NCBI GenBank assembly: GCA_900549845.1
Contig: URPT01000119.1
Span: 1 to 5,040 of the forward strand
Length of the DNA: 5,040 bases
Origin: an uncultured Veillonella sp.
GTDB taxonomy: Bacteria; Bacillota; Negativicutes; Veillonellales; Veillonellaceae
Direction of reading: 5' to 3'
The translations under genes and the position numbers were made by a program. Below are positions 1 to 5,040 of the stretch, one piece after another (the first letter of the stretch is position 1; each line of letters starts with the position of its first letter). The notes under the pieces were generated by a model. That model saw only the letters and a list, made by a program, of their open reading frames with translations. It ran no database searches and was not told the origin of the DNA.

Positions 1-111
1 AAATTTATTAATCATAGGCACAGTCTTGTTTGCATAGTATACTTATGCTAATAAGATTGTGCTTATTTTATTGAGAGTTGCAGTTCCCTATAGTTTTAGA
101 GAGAGGTTTTT
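1..111 (+). repeat. 3' part of repeated leader element, ahead of gene 1
   Basis: Leader region of the first gene. Bases 1-55 match 4986-5040 exactly and match 1594-1648 with 5 differences, so this is the 3' end of the element seen in full at 1381-1698. It holds the conserved long hairpin (16-64) with a T-rich tail. After about base 70 it diverges from the other full copy, and it ends in the ribosome binding site of gene 1 (GAGAGG at 101-106, 5 bases before ATG). If the window closes on itself, the missing 5' part is the sequence at 4772-4985. Confidence 0.8.
16..64 (+). terminator. Long leader hairpin with T-rich tail (attenuator or terminator), copy 1
   Basis: The 5' arm GCACAGTCTTGTT (18-30) pairs with AATAAGATTGTGC (50-62) with two G-T pairs. 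A T/T mismatch (31/49) follows, then GCATA (32-36) pairs with TATGC (44-48), closing a 7-base loop; pairing can extend outward to 16/64. TATTTTATT follows, as in an intrinsic terminator, and the opposite strand also has a T-rich run, so it could work both ways. It sits only about 48 bases before the start codon of gene 1. That suggests either attenuation of the gene's own transcript or termination of upstream transcription. A DNA operator is an alternative. Confidence 0.55.
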
Positions 112-684
112 ATGGTTCAACGTATTTTGTTGCTGGCCCTTGTGTTGCTGGCTTTCACCATGCCTACAGAGGCAATTACATATCAAGAGTTGAAGACGTC
201 GCCACAGTTTAAGTTGGTTCATACTCGATCGATGAATGGTTCTATGGAGAGTGGTGGCTTGTATATCTATTTGAACACCTATTCTATTGAGGCCCTTCGC
301 TATGCACCGCCACAGTATTCTTTGCGCGGGACCTACTATGTTGTGATGGATACGTCTTATCAATCTACCATTGACGAGCGACAGCTCACTGTGGATTATG
401 ATACTAACTATTCGTTAGCGACCCTTATTCATTCGTCTCGTATAATGAATCCGAGTCCATCTATGATGGCTTTAATTGAGGCTAGTGAAAGTAAGTCTGG
501 TTTAGCTATGACAGAGGTAGATGTGGCGAAGTATACCTTTGATGGGGCGACGAAGCCAATGCATTATGTGAACGATACGCGTAAGTTCCCACTTAATCGT
601 AATAACACTATTATGTATGATATAGCGGATGCTATGTTTATGTCCGTGTATCAGCAGCATTTTGACGATATTGTGGTGCAGTGA
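112..684 (+). CDS. Small exported protein of unknown function (190 aa), first of a paralogous pair
   Basis: I do not recognise a named family. The start ATG follows GAGAGG by 5 bases. Residues 1-21 form a typical Sec signal peptide: a short N-terminus with Arg4, a hydrophobic core LLLALVLLAF, and a likely signal peptidase I site after TEA (19-21); there is no lipobox cysteine. The mature protein of about 169 residues is rich in beta-prone stretches, with no further membrane segment and no cysteine. It aligns weakly along its whole length with the next gene: YQELKTSPQF with SQVELLNSERF, GGLYIYLNTYSIEAL with GDGKYVDLSSVKSV, LRGTYYVVM with IEASIYVSM, and LTVDYDTNYSLATLIHS with LSVQYDYQMDRSLRHLINA. 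The pattern 'F-x-hydrophobic ... Y-h-x-L-x-S-h ... r-x-x-x-Y-V' recalls small surface-adhesin E-like domains, but this is only a hint. Probably periplasmic or surface-located, and co-transcribed with the next gene (stop to ATG 8 bp). Confidence 0.85.
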   Translation: MVQRILLLALVLLAFTMPTEAITYQELKTSPQFKLVHTRSMNGSMESGGLYIYLNTYSIEALRYAPPQYSLRGTYYVVMDTSYQSTIDERQLTVDYDTNYSLATLIHSSRIMNPSPSMMALIEASESKSGLAMTEVDVAKYTFDGATKPMHYVNDTRKFPLNRNNTIMYDIADAMFMSVYQQHFDDIVVQ

Positions 685-692
685 GGTGGACG

Positions 693-1262
693 ATGAAACG
701 CATATATTTACTTTCACTATGGTTATTAGCCTGCCTCGTATTGCCTATGAAAGGTCAAGCCGTATCACAAGTTGAGTTATTAAACTCAGAGCGATTTGAG
801 CACATCGATTCGAGTGCTGACTCTGGACGAGGGGATGGAAAATATGTGGACCTTTCATCTGTTAAGTCTGTAACGGCACCGAATGGTCATCGTCGTATCG
901 AAGCCAGCATTTATGTTTCCATGCCTGCTGCTAATATGATTCAAGGACTTTCAGTACAATACGATTACCAAATGGATCGTTCTTTGCGCCATTTGATTAA
1001 TGCTCATGATAATAGTTTAAAACAAGGTGATAAGACGCCATATATCTCTATTTGGCGTGCAAAACAAGAAAACTCAGGTATCACTGGAACCGTTAATGAT
1101 GGCGGTACCTATTACAATAATGGACAGACTCGCCAACAACGAATCTATGCAGAAAACCTAAAAGCTATGATTCTACCTGCTGAATTTGGTGACGAAAAAT
1201 ATAAATTGCCTAATTTGATGTATAAAAAAGCATATGGCATTGCCTATGATGATGAACCGTAA
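693..1262 (+). CDS. Small exported protein of unknown function (189 aa), second of a paralogous pair
   Basis: I do not recognise a named family. An upstream in-frame GTG at 681 overlaps the previous stop, but ATG 693 is preferred: it has GAGGTGG (683-689) in ribosome-binding position and gives the classic signal peptide MKR plus a hydrophobic run. Cleavage is likely after GQA (21-23). The LLAC at 11-14 resembles a lipobox, but it lies inside the hydrophobic core with LVLP following, so a lipoprotein is less likely. The mature part (about 166 aa) shows the same order of motifs as the protein upstream: SQVELLNSERF, KYVDLSSV (50-57), RIEASIYVSM (68-77), LSVQYDYQMDRSLRHLINA (86-104). This indicates an old tandem duplication. 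It has a Gly/Asn-rich turn (GTVNDGGTYYNNG, 132-144) and an acidic C-terminus DDEP. It forms an operon with the gene before it. Confidence 0.84.
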   Translation: MKRIYLLSLWLLACLVLPMKGQAVSQVELLNSERFEHIDSSADSGRGDGKYVDLSSVKSVTAPNGHRRIEASIYVSMPAANMIQGLSVQYDYQMDRSLRHLINAHDNSLKQGDKTPYISIWRAKQENSGITGTVNDGGTYYNNGQTRQQRIYAENLKAMILPAEFGDEKYKLPNLMYKKAYGIAYDDEP

Positions 1263-1283
1263 TAGCTTATGAATAGGAATGGA

Positions 1284-1376
1284 ATGGTTAAAGCAGTGGA
1301 TAAACTCGGATGGAGAATTAAACTTCTTTTGGGTCTCTTGTTAAAGTTTGTACTTTTATTAGTAGAGCACTTGTAG
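1284..1376 (+). CDS. Possible 30-aa hydrophobic ORF, perhaps a truncated relative of the 4290-4691 membrane protein
   Basis: This short ORF starts at ATG 1284, with AGGA (1275-1278) at suitable distance; an alternative in-frame ATG at 1269 adds five residues but lacks a clear ribosome binding site. It encodes a basic N-terminus (MVKAVDKLGWRIK) and one membrane-length hydrophobic run, ending in VEHL. The block I-K-x-x-L-x-L-L-L-K-x-x-L is shared with residues 7-19 of the membrane protein at 4290-4691, which occupies the same position in the other cassette (after the exported pair, before the intergenic element). Hydrophobic segments match easily by chance, so relatedness is tentative. It could be a genuine small membrane peptide, a gene remnant cut at its first membrane segment, or non-coding. 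Confidence 0.35.
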   Translation: MVKAVDKLGWRIKLLLGLLLKFVLLLVEHL

Positions 1377-1380
1377 CCCT

Positions 1381-1698
1381 TATTTGCCTTACAAAAAGCA
1401 AATAGCCCTCCGTTGCCTAGTGTGACTAGATAACTGAAAGGCCATTTCCTAATGTTTTACTTTTTTCGAGATGCGCCTGACGTTTCGACTCGTCTGGCTA
1501 TCTACTTATATTATAGGGATAAAGATTTATATCGTCAAATTGAGATAAACCTTATAAATATCAATTAGACGTAAATCCTATATACTAAATTATAAAATTA
1601 TTAATAATAGGCACGGCCTTATTTGCATAGTATACTTATGCTAATAAGGTTGTGCTTATTTATATTGTAAATGTGAGAGAAAAAGATAAGAGGGTTTT
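1381..1698 (+). repeat. Repeated structured leader element, full copy ahead of the 415-aa gene
   Basis: This stretch has no main gene and most of it recurs at 4772-5040. Blocks identical between copies include 34 bases at 1381-1414 (=4772-4805), 34 bases at 1463-1496 (=4855-4888) and 26 bases at 1501-1526 (=4893-4918). Order of structures: hairpin TATTTGC/GCAAATA (1381-1387 with 1398-1404); a pyrimidine patch CCCTCC (1406-1411); a small hairpin CTAGT/ACTAG (1417-1429); GACG/CGTC (1479-1482 with 1491-1494) with possible outer AGAT/ATCT pairing; an AT-rich linker; the long hairpin at 1609-1657; then the ribosome binding site GAGGG (1690-1694). The arrangement looks like a cis-acting leader RNA. 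I could not match it to a known riboswitch, T-box or ribosomal leader. It could also produce a free small RNA. Confidence 0.7.
1609..1657 (+). terminator. Long leader hairpin with T-rich tail, copy 2
   Basis: The 5' arm GCACGGCCTTATT (1611-1623) pairs with AATAAGGTTGTGC (1643-1655) with two G-T pairs. A T/T mismatch (1624/1642) and GCATA/TATGC around a 7-base loop follow. The tail is TTATTTATATT. No other terminator is seen between the gene ending at 1262 and the next start at 1699, so this may end the first operon as well as sit in the leader of the second. Compared with copy 1, the base changes preserve pairing, for example T24-A56 becoming C1617-G1649. Confidence 0.55.
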
Positions 1699-2946
1699 AT
1701 GTTACGTAAAAGTATAATCATGATGGCATTAGCAGCTACTTTCACCATGAATGTAAGTGCTGTACAGATTGAAGTTCCAGCCGGTCAACCGCCTATGCCA
1801 GGTGCTGACGCGAGTATTCCGGCTAATGCGTATGAGAACTATCGGGCAGGTAATCTTAGTAATTATAAATCTAGTGATATTGTTAAGGCTAAGGCCAAAT
1901 ACCAAGATAAGTTAGATAAAATGGTTGCTAATGGTAAGTTGTCAAAGGATAAGTTAGATGCAGAGGCTCAACGGGGCTATAATCAAATAGATTTAGCTGC
2001 GAATGAATCAACGGTAATCTTGTTACATGATCAAGATAATAATATTCGTGCTAGTATGCCCGCAGCCATACTAGAAGGGGACTATTTGTCTCGTAGTCGT
2101 TCTAATGAGAAAGAAGATTTACAGCTTTTAACTGAGCGAAATACACTCTTTATGTTGGGGTCTAATGTAACGGATATTCTTGATATTGTTAAGACAAAAG
2201 CTGATCAGAAAGGGCAATTCCTATATCCAGAGATAACAGAGGGGACCTGGTTTATGAATGATAAATTCTTAAATCAAAATAATCCTATGATGGGTGCCGT
2301 AGTGCGTCTTAAAGAGCAGCCAAATCGACCATATATCGTTGGAATTGCTTATAGGAATCATCCTGTTACAGAAAAAATGGAACAGGTAATGAGTAACTAT
2401 ATCATTCCGTCCATTCATTCTCTGGATGATATGGATTCGTATAGTGAAACGATTACATGGGAAAATTTAACATATCGGATTCCAAAGGGAATGAAGTTGA
2501 AAGCTCAGAGAAATCTGGATAATACTACGACTGAAGTCAGAGAGTATGTAGGACCTTCTGCAAGATTTTCTGTGCTTAGATGGCCTGTAAAAGTGGACAA
2601 TCTATATGGTAACTTTTCTTTTAAAAAGGTTATTAATGCATCTAAAGTAGGTCAACCATTATCTAATGAGGCATTAGTTCAATCTGCTTCTGTTTGGAAC
2701 AATGGTGTGCCAAGTTATATGATTGATAATTATCAGAAGGGCAAGAAATCTAAAATTCATAGAGTTCTTCGAGATGATAAATATTATTATGCTATTGATT
2801 TACTCTATACTGATGGAGCTGCGCCGTACTCTCATATACAATTAAGAAATACGGTAGAGTTCTCAGACTTTGGTAATGTAAAATTACTTCGTAAGAAAAG
2901 TGTTAATATTAGTAATAAAAATAAAACTAAGAAAGACAAGAAGTAA
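1699..2946 (+). CDS. Large exported protein of unknown function (415 aa), first of a paralogous pair
   Basis: I do not recognise a named family. ATG 1699 follows GAGGG (1690-1694). Residues 1-21 are a Sec signal peptide (MLRKS, hydrophobic IIMMALAATFTM, cleavage after VSA), with no lipobox. The mature N-terminus is a Pro-rich segment (VQIEVP...QPPMPGADASIPANAYENY, 22-48). A charged, probably helical stretch (about 50-100, Lys/Asp/Glu/Ala-rich) follows. Domain one (about 103-240) runs from STVILLH to MSNYIIPSI. Domain two (about 248-390) runs from YSETITWENLTYRIPK through SVWNNGVP (331-338) and YYYAID to QLRNTVEFSDF. The C-terminal tail is Lys/Asn-rich (399-415). Both halves look alpha/beta and the 'WxNhxYRIPK' opening recalls PsbP/Mog1-like folds, but that is a guess from pattern only. 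It shares nearly all these landmarks with the next gene and is probably co-transcribed with it (41-bp gap). Likely periplasmic or surface-located. Confidence 0.9.
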   Translation: MLRKSIIMMALAATFTMNVSAVQIEVPAGQPPMPGADASIPANAYENYRAGNLSNYKSSDIVKAKAKYQDKLDKMVANGKLSKDKLDAEAQRGYNQIDLAANESTVILLHDQDNNIRASMPAAILEGDYLSRSRSNEKEDLQLLTERNTLFMLGSNVTDILDIVKTKADQKGQFLYPEITEGTWFMNDKFLNQNNPMMGAVVRLKEQPNRPYIVGIAYRNHPVTEKMEQVMSNYIIPSIHSLDDMDSYSETITWENLTYRIPKGMKLKAQRNLDNTTTEVREYVGPSARFSVLRWPVKVDNLYGNFSFKKVINASKVGQPLSNEALVQSASVWNNGVPSYMIDNYQKGKKSKIHRVLRDDKYYYAIDLLYTDGAAPYSHIQLRNTVEFSDFGNVKLLRKKSVNISNKNKTKKDKK

Positions 2947-2977
2947 GTGTAATTTTGTGTTGTAAAACTTAGAGGAG

Positions 2978-3022
2978 AGAGGGTTTTATGTTACGTAAAA
3001 GTATAATCATGATGGCATTAGC
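2978..3022 (+). repeat. 45-bp direct repeat spanning ribosome binding site and first codons
   Basis: Bases 2978-3022 are identical to 1689-1733. The repeat runs from 10 bases before ATG to the twelfth codon of each large exported protein and covers the ribosome binding site core and the first part of the signal peptide. Beyond it the two genes keep the protein sequence but differ at many silent positions. Confidence 0.9.
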
Positions 3023-4244
3023 GACTGCTTTTACCATGCATGTAAGCGCTGTGCAGATCGAAGTACCAAAGTGGCAACCACCAGTTCCAGGTGCAGATGC
3101 GAGCATTCCCGCCAATGCTTACGAAAATTATTCTCATATTAATGAAAAGGCAATACAAGAGGCGGAGGAATTTAGCGTTAAAGTACAGAAAAGTGTGGAG
3201 AAACCCAAGATTGCGATAGAAAAGGTTTTTAAGGAGAAAACTGGATTGGCTCAAGCTGTTAAGCTGGGGGAATTCTCAGAATCTACTGTTATCTTACTTC
3301 ATGAAGGAAAAAATAATATTCGTTTATCTGTACCAAATATTAGCTTGCGTGGAGATACAGTTGAATCTAAATCAAGTGATGGTCCTTTATTTGTGGTTCG
3401 TGGTTTTACAAGTATTTTGATGGTGGGGCCACCACATGGTAAAGAATTTAGTAAACGTATGCACAATGAAGGTATCTATACATATCCAGGCTTAGAAAAT
3501 GCATCTTGGAAAATCCTTAAAGCCAAGACACATGTAATGTATACAGAGTTTACGCCTAAGAACACGAACACTACCTATGGTATTACGTATCTTGGTGGCG
3601 GGGATGTGAATGATCCATACCAAGATAAATTTGCTGAAGTGGTAATGAGTAATTATATTATTCCATCTATTGAGCCCTTATCTGGGTTAGATAATTATAG
3701 CCATGTTAAGCATTGGGACAATTTTAGCTATCGTATTCCTAAAAAGGCTAAGTTAGTGAGCGAGGCTATAGAAGATAACAAATATGAGGTTCGTACTTAT
3801 GAAGCCTCAGGAATTAGGATCCGTGTGTTACGCTTTCAAATAGACCCTAATATTGTTGATAAAAGTTTGGCAAAAAAACAAATTTTTGCATTTTTAAATA
3901 AATATGGGGACCTTGAGGCTCCTACACAGTATGCAACAGTTTGGAATAATGGTCTTCCAGGCTTCCTAGTTGATCGCTATAAATCTAATGGGGAATCCTA
4001 TTTACGCCATTTTACAAAGGATTCTGAATATTATTATAGTTATCGCATTGACTATGATGAAAGCAAATCTTCGTATAAGCATAAACAATTGCGCGATATG
4101 GTTGAGTATGTAGATTTTGATAATGTTGAAAGTTTACGAAAGGCACCTCAATGGCGTATAAGTAATAGCCATAAAAAGAAACTTGATGCGGATCCAATCT
4201 TTAATCCGTGGTATATGGAATGGATTAAAATATTAACTCAATAA
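2988..4244 (+). CDS. Large exported protein of unknown function (418 aa), second of a paralogous pair
   Basis: Clear paralogue of the 415-aa protein immediately upstream; function not recognised. ATG 2988 follows the purine-rich site GAGGAGAGAGGG (2972-2983). The signal peptide (1-21, cleavage after VSA) and the mature N-terminus through AYENY (48) are almost the same. Residues 49-97 are a different charged helical segment. Shared landmarks resume at ESTVILLH (98-105): YPGLENASW (166-174), VMSNYIIPSI (219-228), HWDNFSYRIPKKAKL (242-256), VWNNGLP (318-324), YYYSYRIDY (348-356), KQLRDMVEYVDFDNV (366-380) and SLRK (382-385). The C-terminus differs: in place of a Lys-rich tail it ends in a Trp-containing stretch (FNPWYMEWIKILTQ). 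There are no catalytic motifs or cysteines to suggest an enzyme, so a binding, structural or surface role is more likely. The gap of 41 bp before it and 45 bp to the membrane protein after it suggest one operon. Confidence 0.9.
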   Translation: MLRKSIIMMALATAFTMHVSAVQIEVPKWQPPVPGADASIPANAYENYSHINEKAIQEAEEFSVKVQKSVEKPKIAIEKVFKEKTGLAQAVKLGEFSESTVILLHEGKNNIRLSVPNISLRGDTVESKSSDGPLFVVRGFTSILMVGPPHGKEFSKRMHNEGIYTYPGLENASWKILKAKTHVMYTEFTPKNTNTTYGITYLGGGDVNDPYQDKFAEVVMSNYIIPSIEPLSGLDNYSHVKHWDNFSYRIPKKAKLVSEAIEDNKYEVRTYEASGIRIRVLRFQIDPNIVDKSLAKKQIFAFLNKYGDLEAPTQYATVWNNGLPGFLVDRYKSNGESYLRHFTKDSEYYYSYRIDYDESKSSYKHKQLRDMVEYVDFDNVESLRKAPQWRISNSHKKKLDADPIFNPWYMEWIKILTQ

Positions 4245-4289
4245 GAAATTTTGTTTTTAAGTTTCATAATATTAGCTAGGAGAGTGCCA

Positions 4290-4691
4290 ATGAGTAAACT
4301 CAAATATATCAAAACTATATTAGTGCTTTTGCTTAAGGCCTATCTTGTCTATTTATGGATTAACTTTGTAGAGACATTTGCTCAGCTACTCTATAATATT
4401 TATGTATTGAAAGTATATTCATTGGAGCATTTTGGTCTATTTTTATTCTTTCTCTTTGGGAATATATGCTGTATTCTGTGGCTCGTTTTATGGTGTAAGC
4501 GATTACCGCTAGCGTTTAACAAGCCCAAAATATATTATAAGACTAAAGAATGGATACGATTTAAGAAAGAAGATGCACCTATCTATAAAGTCCTATTTAG
4601 TAGTTTATTGCTTTTGTTAAAGCTATGTTTTGTAGTGTATATCTTAATTACAGCTTCCATTATTTTAAGTATTCCATTGGTAAACCTTTAG
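4290..4691 (+). CDS. Small membrane protein of unknown function (133 aa)
   Basis: The start chosen is ATG 4290, because AGGAGAG (4278-4284) lies 5 bases before it; an upstream in-frame TTG at 4251 has no comparable site. The protein is strongly hydrophobic with three likely membrane segments at about residues 8-27, 47-68 and 100-128. Between the second and third is a basic loop (about 69-99, KRLPLAFNKPK...KEWIRFKKED), expected on the cytoplasmic side by the positive-inside rule. Three cysteines lie in or near membrane segments (60, 61, 69) and one in the third (113). No family is recognised. It is the last gene of the transcription unit with the two large exported proteins (45 bp after the second) and is followed by a strong terminator, so it may be a membrane partner for them; that link is inferred from position only. 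Confidence 0.78.
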   Translation: MSKLKYIKTILVLLLKAYLVYLWINFVETFAQLLYNIYVLKVYSLEHFGLFLFFLFGNICCILWLVLWCKRLPLAFNKPKIYYKTKEWIRFKKEDAPIYKVLFSSLLLLLKLCFVVYILITASIILSIPLVNL

Positions 4692-4711
4692 TATTCTTTC
4701 AAACGTTAAAT

Positions 4712-4764
4712 AAACTAAAAGCCGAGCTTTTAATTATTAGAATTAGCTCGGCTTTTATTAGTTT
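4712..4764 (+). terminator. Strong intrinsic terminator after the membrane protein gene
   Basis: AAGCCGAGCT (4719-4728) pairs perfectly with AGCTCGGCTT (4745-4754) around a 16-base AT-rich loop and is followed by TTTT-type sequence. An outer pairing AAACTAA (4712-4718) with TTAGTTT (4758-4764) extends the stem beyond a 3-base bulge. The symmetrical A and T flanks could make it work on both strands. It ends the three-gene operon 20 bp after the stop codon, and the next copy of the repeated leader element begins 8 bp later, which implies that the element starts a new transcript. Confidence 0.88.
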
Positions 4765-4771
4765 ATACATA

Positions 4772-5040
4772 TATTTGCCTTACAAAAAGCAAATAGCCCT
4801 CCGTTACCGCATGGTAGCTAAGTAAACAGAAAGGCCATTTCCTAAGTATTTTGATTTTCGAGATGCGCCTGACGTTTCGACTCGTCTGACTATCTACTTA
4901 TATTATAGGGATAAAGATATATATCGTCAAATGGTGATAAACCTTATAAATATCAATTAAAAGTACATTCTATATACTAAATTATAAATTTATTAATCAT
5001 AGGCACAGTCTTGTTTGCATAGTATACTTATGCTAATAAG
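4772..5040 (+). repeat. Repeated structured leader element, second copy, cut by the window end
   Basis: No gene is seen here. The stretch repeats 1381-1648 with the same order of structures: hairpin TATTTGC/GCAAATA (4772-4778 with 4789-4795), the CCCTCC patch, a small hairpin with different bases (TACC/GGTA, 4805-4816), GACG/CGTC (4871-4874 with 4883-4886), the AT-rich linker, and the 5' part of the long hairpin (from 5003). Its last 55 bases equal bases 1-55 of the window. By analogy with the other copy it should be the leader of a further exported-protein gene; if the window is circular, that gene is the one at 112. Confidence 0.75.

Noticed and set aside
88..363. Reverse-strand open frames (88-363, 502-717, 3018-3254, 4012-4197) and the + frame at 4625-4825
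   Set aside because: They lie within or across well-supported + strand genes, lack ribosome binding sites and show no protein-like features.
681..692. GTG 681 as start of the second gene
   Set aside because: ATG 693 has a well-placed GAGGTGG site and gives a cleaner signal peptide.
723..734. Lipobox LLAC in the second small exported protein
   Set aside because: The cysteine is at residue 14 inside the hydrophobic core and a normal signal peptidase I site (GQA) follows; lipidation remains only a remote option.
1381..1500. Known riboswitch (c-di-GMP-I suggested by GCAAATAGCC; manganese, fluoride, THF, lysine also considered)
   Set aside because: The motif has extra bases relative to the c-di-GMP-I core and the partner tetraloop-receptor and GGTAG-type strand are missing; none of the other class signatures fit.
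1470..1500. tRNA or tRNA-like gene from the TTTCGACTC loop
   Set aside because: There is no acceptor, D or anticodon arm, and the stem above the loop does not fit a five-pair T-arm.
1581..1586. TATACT as a -10 promoter box in the leader element
   Set aside because: No acceptable -35 box lies 16-18 bases upstream; TATTAT at 1509-1514 has the same problem. The promoter could not be placed.
4251..4289. TTG 4251 as start of the membrane protein
   Set aside because: It has no ribosome binding site, while ATG 4290 follows AGGAGAG at ideal spacing.
1..5040. CRISPR array or insertion sequence explaining the repeats
   Set aside because: The repeats are long, only two to three copies, separated by kilobases of genes, with no transposase, no inverted termini and no regular spacers.

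Overview
The window is AT-rich bacterial DNA with all genes on the + strand, strong purine-rich ribosome binding sites and Sec-type signal peptides on four of its five main proteins. The overall look (low-GC, Firmicutes-type translation signals, families of lineage-specific exported proteins) fits a low-GC Firmicute, and I lean towards the Negativicutes (Veillonella-like). That assignment is an inference from style; no marker gene is present.

Layout. (1) Bases 1-111: 3' end of a repeated intergenic element, containing a long hairpin, leading into gene 1. (2) 112-684 and 693-1262: two short exported proteins, distantly related to each other and 8 bp apart, followed by a possible 30-residue hydrophobic ORF (1284-1376). 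(3) 1381-1698: a full copy of the intergenic element. (4) 1699-2946 and 2988-4244: two exported proteins of 415 and 418 aa that are clear paralogues, then a 133-aa membrane protein (4290-4691) and a strong intrinsic terminator (4712-4764). (5) 4772-5040: a second copy of the element, cut by the window end inside the same hairpin that opens the window.

The plan repeats: structured element, pair of paralogous exported proteins, short hydrophobic protein. The two element copies share long identical blocks and keep the same hairpins despite base changes, including compensatory changes, so the element is probably transcribed as a structured leader RNA. I do not recognise it as a known riboswitch class, and I cannot name a function for any of the proteins.

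The last 55 bases (4986-5040) are identical to the first 55. Together with the non-round window length this suggests a contig that closes on itself: a 4,985-bp circle, or more likely (no replication, partition or mobilisation gene is present) a tandem chromosomal array of such cassettes collapsed at the repeat. In either case gene 1 would be preceded by an element like the one at 4772-5040.
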